Origin: Eubacteriales bacterium
GTDB taxonomy: Bacteria; Bacillota; Clostridia; JANYKE01
Direction of reading: 5' to 3'
DNA length: 14,394 nucleotides
Assembly: GCA_025361685.1 (NCBI GenBank)
Contig: JANYKE010000156.1
Coordinates: 1 to 14,394, forward strand
Shown here: in pieces, positions 8,262 through 14,394 of the stretch
Layout: each line of letters opens with the position of its first letter
Position numbering within the stretch: the first letter of the stretch is position 1
Notes under the pieces: generated by a model
Told to the model about the DNA's origin: nothing
The model's input: the letters and a program-made list of their open reading frames with translations, nothing else
Databases searched by the model: none
Translations under genes and position numbers: made by a program

Positions 8262-10172
8262 ATGACTATTAGATTTGAAGGTAATACAGGAGCACCGGAA
8301 AAAGGGCTCGAAATTATTTGCGCTGAGCTTAATTTTAAGGTTGCTGATGATGGCTTTCCGGTTGAGTGTATATTATTGGATGAGATTCAGGGGCAAGATA
8401 AATATATAGAGCTCGAATGCACGCAGGATAAAGCAGTTGCTAGATTTTACGAGCCGGTTCAGTTGTGGCGCCTCCTGGGAATATTTAAGGAGCAAAAAGT
8501 CGAGAACGATGTTTTCACTGTCAAGGAAAAAGTATTTTTTGATATGAATGGCGGAATGCCTGATTTGTCCCGCAATGCCGCAATGCGTCCTAAGAGTATC
8601 AAGAAACTTGCAACAAAGATGGCGTTGATGGGACTGAATTCTTTGCTTTTGTATATTGAGGATATGTACGAGGTTCCATCACGAAAATACTTTGGCTATA
8701 TGCGGGGACGTTATACAATTGAAGAATTAAAAGATTGCGATGAGTATGCAAAGAGTATAGGTATAGAGCTTATACCATGTATACAAACGCTTGGTCATAT
8801 GGAAAAATATCTAATATGGGGAGAAGCCAATGATATTAGAAACACCGAGGATACGTTATATGTTCGCAGTGAAAATACATATGAGCTTATAGAAGAAATG
8901 GTTGGCCAGATTACGAAGGCATTTTCATCAAAAAAAATCCACTTGGGTATGGATGAAGCGCCCGATGCGGCTATGGGAAGAAATCAAGTAGAAAATGGTT
9001 TGCAGGATAAGTATGAAGTTTTGAATACACACGTCAATAGAGTTGTGGATATTACCAACAGATTCGGACTTGAGCCAATGATATGGAGCGATTTATATTT
9101 TAGATTCTCATCTCCGAACGGACACTATTATCACAGTGATTTTGAGGTTCCGACAAAGGTTAAGGAAGCCATCCCAAACAATCTTTCTTTGGCATACTGG
9201 GATTATTATAATCTCAAATCAGACATTTATACCGGCATGATAAAAAAACATTTTGATTTTAGTCCCAACGTAATATTTGCCGGCGGCATTTGGACATGGG
9301 CAGGAATGGTTCCTAATTATCTTAAGACAATTGTTACAACAAACGAAGCAATGAGAGCGTGCAAAGAGATTGGCCTTAGAAAAGTGTTTGCAACAATGTG
9401 GGGAGATGACGGCGGCGAGACCGATATGTTTATGGCTCTTGCAGGACTGCAGCTTTTCGCAGAACACGGGTACAGTAAAGAGGTTGACGCAGAAAAATTG
9501 CGCCGACGATTTGAAACATGTGTCGGCGGTCATTACGACGATTTTATTGCCATATCCGATCTTCATATGCTTCCGGGCACAACGGTCAATGATTTGTCAA
9601 TTCTGGATAAGGAGCCAAACGCTGCCAAGTATTTGATATGGGAAGATATTATGATTGGCTTGTTTGATAAAAATATTGAGGGTATGGAACTCAGGTCATA
9701 TTACTCAAGCCTTATTGAAAAATATTCTGATGCTGCCATGCGAAACGGGGAGTGGGATTATCTGTTTGAATTTTCCGAGGCAATGGCTGAGACACTATCC
9801 ATTAAAGCAGAAATAAGTATTGATATTAAGAAAGCTTATGATGATCGCAATCATAAGGAAATGCTTAGAATTTCCGAAAGCGTTTTGCCATTGCTCAAGG
9901 ATTGTGTCGAAAATCTGCGCCGTGTCCATAGAGATATGTGGTTGAAGGACAACAAGGCATTTGGATTTGAAATAATTGATCACAGGTATGGCGGCGTGCT
10001 TTCAAGAATTGATTTTGCGATAAACAGACTTATGGGTTTTGTTGCAGGAAAATACGAGACTCTAGAAGAACTTGATGCAGAAAGACTGCCGTACTGCCCA
10101 CCGTATATCGATAGGCTTGGCAGATTTATGTACTGCAACAGATACAATCGTATAAGTTCAGCAACATTCTAA
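8262..10172 (+). CDS. Family-20 glycoside hydrolase (beta-N-acetylhexosaminidase-like)
   Basis: Predicted exo-acting beta-N-acetylhexosaminidase releasing terminal GlcNAc or GalNAc by substrate-assisted catalysis. The 636-aa protein has a small N-terminal alpha/beta domain (about 1-85), a TIM barrel beginning at VFFDMNGGMP (91-100), and a helical C-terminal region (about 430-636). The catalytic Asp-Glu pair of family 20 is Asp231-Glu232 in IHLGMDEA; the IQTLGHMEKY stretch with His179 and the tryptophan-rich GGIWTWAGMVPNY also fit. It most resembles the GH20C-type intracellular enzymes. No signal peptide or membrane segment is present, so it should act in the cytoplasm on imported di- or oligosaccharides. 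It is transcribed alone, divergent from the desulfoferrodoxin gene, and ends 14 bases before the convergent repeat-protein gene with no hairpin visible between. The family is secure; the true substrate is inferred. Confidence 0.88.
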   Translation: MTIRFEGNTGAPEKGLEIICAELNFKVADDGFPVECILLDEIQGQDKYIELECTQDKAVARFYEPVQLWRLLGIFKEQKVENDVFTVKEKVFFDMNGGMPDLSRNAAMRPKSIKKLATKMALMGLNSLLLYIEDMYEVPSRKYFGYMRGRYTIEELKDCDEYAKSIGIELIPCIQTLGHMEKYLIWGEANDIRNTEDTLYVRSENTYELIEEMVGQITKAFSSKKIHLGMDEAPDAAMGRNQVENGLQDKYEVLNTHVNRVVDITNRFGLEPMIWSDLYFRFSSPNGHYYHSDFEVPTKVKEAIPNNLSLAYWDYYNLKSDIYTGMIKKHFDFSPNVIFAGGIWTWAGMVPNYLKTIVTTNEAMRACKEIGLRKVFATMWGDDGGETDMFMALAGLQLFAEHGYSKEVDAEKLRRRFETCVGGHYDDFIAISDLHMLPGTTVNDLSILDKEPNAAKYLIWEDIMIGLFDKNIEGMELRSYYSSLIEKYSDAAMRNGEWDYLFEFSEAMAETLSIKAEISIDIKKAYDDRNHKEMLRISESVLPLLKDCVENLRRVHRDMWLKDNKAFGFEIIDHRYGGVLSRIDFAINRLMGFVAGKYETLEELDAERLPYCPPYIDRLGRFMYCNRYNRISSATF

Positions 10173-10186
10173 ATACAACAATATTT

Positions 10187-11989
10187 CTATGGATGAACAA
10201 TATATGCAATTCCTGTGGCAACGGAGACAGCTTCGTTGTCATTGAATTTCGTGTATAGGTCTAGCGTGGTTACGTCTGCAGTTGTCGTGGTTGTCACCGC
10301 CAATTTTGTGTAAATACAAGTTTTGAAATCCGAGGATATCGCAAATCCCAAAGTTGGATTTGCAAAAATTCCTTTGGCAACGGAAATATTATTGCTTGAA
10401 TTATAAGCTCTGAGATTCAGATCCGCTGTCTTTGTGGCGGCATCATAATTATTTAGGAAGATGAGACCTTTTCCGTCAGATGAAAATGACGGCGTTGATA
10501 ATTTGATGTCAATCAAAGCTAAATATGAAGTAGTATCAACAGAAGTTTTTGAGTCTGAATTTGGATCATAGAATAACAACTCGCCACTGTTTGCGGTGAC
10601 ATTATAATTCTTAAAGTATAGGAACGGATCAGTGTTAACGTTTAAAGGATAAGAGGTATATGTAACACCTTGATCAATGATGACTTTGCTGTTTAAAGTC
10701 TTGCCACTTATTGCAATGGTGAACAAATCGACCGATCCGGATGTTGTGCCCTCAGGATATTGTAAGCCGAAAATTTGCTTATCGCTCATTGAGTAGTAGT
10801 TGAGGAAAGAAGGTGAAATGCCTGTTGCAATTGTTGCGGAATCTGTATAGGTTCCGTTGTCGTTGTATGTATAATAAACATTCGAAAGGTTAGCATTTGC
10901 ATTGGCCTTGCAATACAAAACGGAATTGAATGTGCCGGTGTTGGCAGAAGGAATTGTCGACAAAATAAGTTTGGAGACTTCAATATCTATTCTTGTCTTA
11001 TCTTTTGCAATATCGGCTCTGTAAAGATCACCAAGCTTTTTGCTCTGGCTGAAGTTGCCAAGGAATAGAAATTCTAAAGTGTCCTTGTTGACAATTGAAT
11101 ATCTGTCAACGTTATATCCAACGATTTTTTTTCCGGAGGAAATCTCGTTTAGATATAAATCGTAAATAGGACGCTCGGTGACTCCGTCTTTATAGGTTTT
11201 GTAATTTTTTGTATACAGAATATATTTTGTATCATTGGAAATTGCAATCGGAGTGAAGACACCTGAATCAACAAGAACTTTGGATTGACCAGTCTTCATG
11301 TAGTACAGGTCACCTTTCTTTGTCGTGGAATCATAGTTTTGAACAAACATTATTGTATCTGTATCATATCCGAACTTAAAACTCTTGTCGTTTACATCAT
11401 CTGCAATTTTAACAGGATTGCTGCCTTCCTTCATAAAATAAAGTTCGCCTATGCTTCTCGACGGGTTATAATTTTTGAGGAATAGAATGCTATTGGTACC
11501 GGGAAAAACTTTTGGGAGTGCAACATTATCGGAAATGATAGTTTTGTCTGCACCGGACTTTTTAATGTAATAGTTACCACTCAGTGTAGTAAAATTAAAA
11601 TCTTCAAAAAAGAATAGCGAATCTTTGCCGTATGAAATTAGGTTCCTTGAAGTCCCTTCAACATATCCGGCAGGCTCGGTTCCTTTGCGATACAGCTCGG
11701 CTGAAATCTGATTGGGCTTCATATCCTGTGAAAGAGAATAGACCTGACGGTCTTTGACAAAATACATGCTACTGAAATCAGGCTTTTGAGCAGGCTTTAA
11801 CATGTTGACAATTAGAGTTGAAAAAACAACTATCAGCCCGACAAATACAATGAGGGCTAAGACGGAAACAATTCTCTGTCGTCGCTTCATAACAACCTTC
11901 TTGGACTTAGTCGAAGTATTTTCTATTCCGCAGTGTGGGCATTTCTCATATGAACTTGGGAAAAACTCATTACAATTTTTACATACCAT
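10187..11989 (-). CDS. Zinc-ribbon membrane protein with beta-propeller-like repeats
   Basis: I do not recognise a named function. The 600-aa protein has an N-terminal zinc ribbon with Cys3, Cys6, Cys17 and Cys20, a strongly basic stretch (28-39), one membrane segment (about 40-63), and a long C-terminal region. By the positive-inside rule the zinc ribbon is cytoplasmic and residues from 65 on are outside. That outer region holds about eleven degenerate repeats of a hydrophobic strand, an NY-type turn and a GDLY-type strand (for example FLKNYNPSRSIGELYFMK), beginning near residues 75, 124, 168, 213, 257, 306, 357, 406, 456, 509 and 558. The spacing of 44-53 residues suggests the blades of a TolB/WD40-like beta-propeller. 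The ATG has AGGAGGT (11998-12004 on the complement) 8 bases upstream. It is divergent from the FtsK-type gene. An envelope sensor or binding protein is possible but unproven. Confidence 0.85.
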   Translation of the reverse strand: MVCKNCNEFFPSSYEKCPHCGIENTSTKSKKVVMKRRQRIVSVLALIVFVGLIVVFSTLIVNMLKPAQKPDFSSMYFVKDRQVYSLSQDMKPNQISAELYRKGTEPAGYVEGTSRNLISYGKDSLFFFEDFNFTTLSGNYYIKKSGADKTIISDNVALPKVFPGTNSILFLKNYNPSRSIGELYFMKEGSNPVKIADDVNDKSFKFGYDTDTIMFVQNYDSTTKKGDLYYMKTGQSKVLVDSGVFTPIAISNDTKYILYTKNYKTYKDGVTERPIYDLYLNEISSGKKIVGYNVDRYSIVNKDTLEFLFLGNFSQSKKLGDLYRADIAKDKTRIDIEVSKLILSTIPSANTGTFNSVLYCKANANANLSNVYYTYNDNGTYTDSATIATGISPSFLNYYSMSDKQIFGLQYPEGTTSGSVDLFTIAISGKTLNSKVIIDQGVTYTSYPLNVNTDPFLYFKNYNVTANSGELLFYDPNSDSKTSVDTTSYLALIDIKLSTPSFSSDGKGLIFLNNYDAATKTADLNLRAYNSSNNISVAKGIFANPTLGFAISSDFKTCIYTKLAVTTTTTADVTTLDLYTKFNDNEAVSVATGIAYIVHP

Positions 11990-12023
11990 TGGATTCTACC
12001 TCCTACTAATGATAATTTATCAC

Positions 12024-12053
12024 ATTATCCCACAAAATCCAACCCCACCCCAA
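12024..12053 (-). promoter_or_regulatory. Weak candidate promoter of the repeat-protein gene
   Basis: On the minus strand TTGGGG (12048-12053) and GATAAT (12024-12029) are 18 bases apart. The -10 box is good (five of six) but the -35 box matches only its TTG. A second possible pair, TTGGAT (12037-12042) and TAAATT (12014-12019), leaves a very short leader. Neither is compelling. Confidence 0.33.
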
Positions 12054-12079
12054 CTATTTTATTCATTTTTTTAATATGG

Positions 12080-12108
12080 TTGATATTTGTCGGGTTGTAC
12101 TGTAAAAT
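12080..12108 (+). promoter_or_regulatory. Sigma-A promoter of the FtsK/SpoIIIE-type gene
   Basis: TTGATA (12080-12085) and TAAAAT (12103-12108) are separated by 17 bases, each matching five of six consensus positions. Transcription would start near 12115, giving a leader of about 33 bases. Confidence 0.7.
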
Positions 12109-12135
12109 ATGTCTGTAATAACCTTTATTTATTTT

Positions 12136-12140
12136 GGAGG
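12136..12140 (+). promoter_or_regulatory. Ribosome binding site fixing the TTG start
   Basis: GGAGG at 12136-12140 lies 7 bases before the TTG at 12148, and no in-frame ATG is close by. The resulting N-terminus MAKKRKASSN is basic, as in many FtsK/SpoIIIE proteins, which supports this uncommon start codon. Confidence 0.8.
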
Positions 12141-12147
12141 GACGATA

Positions 12148-14394
12148 TTGGCTAAAAAAAGAAAGGCTTCAAGCAATGCTGCCCGCAAAAGGATGCCTGC
12201 TAAGCGCACATCACCTCAATCAAATTCTAAGCAATCGCGAATTTTCAAGGAAGTTATAGCGATTCTGCTTTTGGTAGCAGGACTGCTGTTTTTCCTAGGC
12301 GTTTTCTTTACAGACTCATCCGGAGTTTTCGGCGGATTGACGGCAGGATTGACAATGGGATTTTTTGGTTTTATTTGTGCACACATTTTGCCATTTGTTT
12401 TGATTGGATTTGCGGTTCTGGTATTTATTGGCAAACCGAAAAGTGAATTCTCGAGGTTTATGATTTTTGCGGCGGTAATGATGATCTTGCTCTCCGCAGT
12501 ATTTGCAGTGGGCGATTATTCCGCTATAAGAGAGTCTCTCAAAAGGCCTGCCGAATCAATGCAGTTTTTTGATTGGGTTAAACTGATTTACACAGGCGGT
12601 GAAAATACATATGCAGGAGGCCTTATCGGCACAGGGATTGCTGCTTTGTTGATGCTTATTTTCGGAACGGTTGGCACATATATCGTTTTGATTTTCGCAA
12701 TAATAATTGCCAGCTTATTTTTTACAGGAATTCCGCTCCGTGAAATATTTGATAATGTTATCGGATTAGTCAGAAACATTTTTGGAACGATTAGAAGACA
12801 TAAGGAAGATAAGTCTGATGATGGCAGTGAAGATGATGGCGATGTGGAAATTCAGATTAATGGAGCAGATGATAAGAAGTTTAAGCATGATGCCAGGGAA
12901 GAAGAGATTGCACCCAATGAAAAGTTTGATAAGTTTTTTTCCACATTTAATGTTGATGAGGATAAACCGAATGATGCAGCCGCAGAGCCTGATGCGCCGA
13001 TTAATCCTCGGTTAATTAATATTAAGAAAAGCGTACCAATAAAAGAAGTTAAAAAAGATATAGATAACGCCGAAGAAACTCAGGTGCCTGAATACATTTT
13101 TCCACCAATAAACCTTTTGAGTTCGGGAAAAATACTTGCGAAGAATACAAAGGACCATGAGGCAATGGCAATGAAGGACAAGAGCTTGCTTGAGGAGACA
13201 CTGAAAAGTTTTGGAGTGGATGCCAAGGTTGTTAAAATCAGCCGCGGGCCAACTGTAACAAGATTTGAACTCAAACCCGGTGCGGGCGTTAAGGTTGCGA
13301 AAATAAGTAATCTTGCTGATGATATTGCACTTAACATGAAATCAAACAGTGTTCGTATTGAGGCTCCGATTCCGGGTAGGGGAGTTGTTGGAATTGAACT
13401 TGGGAATAAGGACAAAGCAGCTGTTTTATTAAGAGAGGTGGTTGATTCCACTGAATTTAAGGAAGCCAAATCTCCGCTGACAGTTGCTTTAGGAAAAGAT
13501 ATTTCAGGCGACATGGTGCTGGCAGATATTCATGAAATGCCGCACATGCTGATTGCCGGAGCTACCGGCTCAGGTAAGAGTGTATGTATTAATTCAATTA
13601 TTGTGAGTCTGCTTTACAAGGCAGCGCCTGAGGATGTTCGTTTGTTGATGGTGGATCCGAAGATGGTCGAATTAGGAGTATATAATGGGATACCTCATTT
13701 GTACGCTCCTGTTGTTACAGATCCTAAGAAGGCAGCAAATCTATTGGGATGGGCATGTGCGGAAATGGAGAATAGATACACTTTGTTTGCTGAAGTAGGA
13801 GTGCGTGACATAAAGGGATATAATGCCTTGGCAGCTAACAGTGCAGACAGAGAAAAGGTTCCGTCAGTTGTAATTATTATCGATGAGCTTGCTGCCTTGA
13901 TGTCGGTTGCTCCCAGAGATGTTGAGGACAAGATTTGCCGCTTGGCTCAAAAGGCGAGAGCAGCGGGAATGCATCTGATTGTCGCTACGCAAAGACCTTC
14001 GGTCGATGTCATAACCGGACTGATTAAAGCTAACATTCCTTCCAGAATTGCATTTTCTGTCTCTTCGCAGATTGACTCCAGAACTATTATTGACGGAATG
14101 GGTGCTGAGAAATTGCTTGGAAAGGGAGACATGCTATTTTGGCCACAGGGGATGCCTAAACCATATCGCGTACAAGGTGCACTTATCAGTGATAAAGAAG
14201 TTGAAGATGTAATCAAATTCGTGAAAAAGGGTACCGAACAATATAATGAAAATATCATTGAACAAATTAATAAAGAAGATGAAGGCGACGTATCACGAAA
14301 AAGCAGCAAATCTGATAAAATGTTAGGGGACGATTATTTGAATTCTGCAATTGATTTTGTAATTGATACCGGACATGCGTCGACATCAATGATC
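12148..14394 (+). CDS. FtsK/SpoIIIE-type DNA translocase (3' end outside window)
   Basis: Membrane-anchored, ATP-driven double-stranded DNA pump that clears or moves chromosomal DNA through the division or sporulation septum. From the TTG start 749 codons are present and the frame is open to the window edge. Residues 1-34 are basic. Four or five membrane helices follow (about 35-54, 64-95, 103-122, 155-195), then a charged low-complexity linker (about 216-312). The motor domains start near 316. The Walker A motif GATGSGKS is at 471-478 and Walker B VVIIIDE at 574-580, with Asp579-Glu580. ATQRPSVDVITG (613-624) and DSRTIIDGMGAEKLLGKGDML (643-663) are further family blocks. The last visible residues, SAIDFVIDTGHASTSM, open the C-terminal winged-helix gamma domain that reads DNA orientation; it is cut by the window edge. 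Whether it is the cell-division (FtsK) or sporulation (SpoIIIE) version cannot be told here. Confidence 0.95.
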   Translation, partial: MAKKRKASSNAARKRMPAKRTSPQSNSKQSRIFKEVIAILLLVAGLLFFLGVFFTDSSGVFGGLTAGLTMGFFGFICAHILPFVLIGFAVLVFIGKPKSEFSRFMIFAAVMMILLSAVFAVGDYSAIRESLKRPAESMQFFDWVKLIYTGGENTYAGGLIGTGIAALLMLIFGTVGTYIVLIFAIIIASLFFTGIPLREIFDNVIGLVRNIFGTIRRHKEDKSDDGSEDDGDVEIQINGADDKKFKHDAREEEIAPNEKFDKFFSTFNVDEDKPNDAAAEPDAPINPRLINIKKSVPIKEVKKDIDNAEETQVPEYIFPPINLLSSGKILAKNTKDHEAMAMKDKSLLEETLKSFGVDAKVVKISRGPTVTRFELKPGAGVKVAKISNLADDIALNMKSNSVRIEAPIPGRGVVGIELGNKDKAAVLLREVVDSTEFKEAKSPLTVALGKDISGDMVLADIHEMPHMLIAGATGSGKSVCINSIIVSLLYKAAPEDVRLLMVDPKMVELGVYNGIPHLYAPVVTDPKKAANLLGWACAEMENRYTLFAEVGVRDIKGYNALAANSADREKVPSVVIIIDELAALMSVAPRDVEDKICRLAQKARAAGMHLIVATQRPSVDVITGLIKANIPSRIAFSVSSQIDSRTIIDGMGAEKLLGKGDMLFWPQGMPKPYRVQGALISDKEVEDVIKFVKKGTEQYNENIIEQINKEDEGDVSRKSSKSDKMLGDDYLNSAIDFVIDTGHASTSMI

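Noticed and set aside
10173..10186. Terminator between the glycosidase and the convergent repeat-protein gene
   Set aside because: The gap is only 14 bases and AT-rich, and no inverted repeat with a T-run was found there.
13080..13514. Open frame of 144 codons on the minus strand
   Set aside because: It is antisense to the translocase motor domain, is Ser/Leu-rich in the manner of shadow frames and shows no domain.

Overview
The window looks like chromosomal DNA of a low-to-moderate-GC anaerobic Firmicute, most likely a Clostridia-type bacterium. The reasons are strong AGGAGG-type ribosome binding sites, consensus sigma-A promoters (TTGACT-N17-TATAAT and similar), a TTG start on an FtsK/SpoIIIE-type gene, and a desulfoferrodoxin (superoxide reductase), an enzyme typical of anaerobes. 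The exact taxon cannot be fixed from the sequence alone. No mobile element, CRISPR array, tRNA or rRNA was seen, and no intergenic stretch exceeds about 160 bases.

Layout: (1) 1-3849, a plus-strand operon behind one strong promoter: argG (argininosuccinate synthase), argH (argininosuccinate lyase) and, 6 bases later, an aldo/keto reductase with a C-terminal cysteine-rich iron-sulfur region. argG and argH carry out the last two steps of arginine synthesis; the reductase's link to arginine is unknown. (2) 3846-5153, a minus-strand Gfo/Idh/MocA dehydrogenase whose stop codon overlaps the reductase stop tail to tail. (3) 5154-7735, a divergent promoter region, a malic enzyme, a second Gfo/Idh/MocA dehydrogenase and a clear bidirectional terminator. 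(4) 7757-10172, a minus-strand desulfoferrodoxin and a plus-strand cytoplasmic family-20 glycosidase, divergently transcribed from promoters that physically overlap. (5) 10187-11989, a minus-strand membrane-anchored protein with an N-terminal zinc ribbon and about eleven roughly 48-residue repeats, probably an extracellular beta-propeller. (6) 12148 to the window end, a divergent FtsK/SpoIIIE DNA translocase cut off by the window edge within its last domain.

Functionally this is mostly core and central metabolism: arginine synthesis, C4/C3 acid interconversion by malic enzyme, sugar-type oxidoreductases plus an intracellular hexosaminidase suggesting amino-sugar or glycan salvage, oxygen defence, and chromosome segregation. 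The least explained item is the zinc-ribbon/TM/repeat protein at 10187-11989. I found no convincing wholly new multi-gene system; the findings are single-gene or regulatory curiosities.
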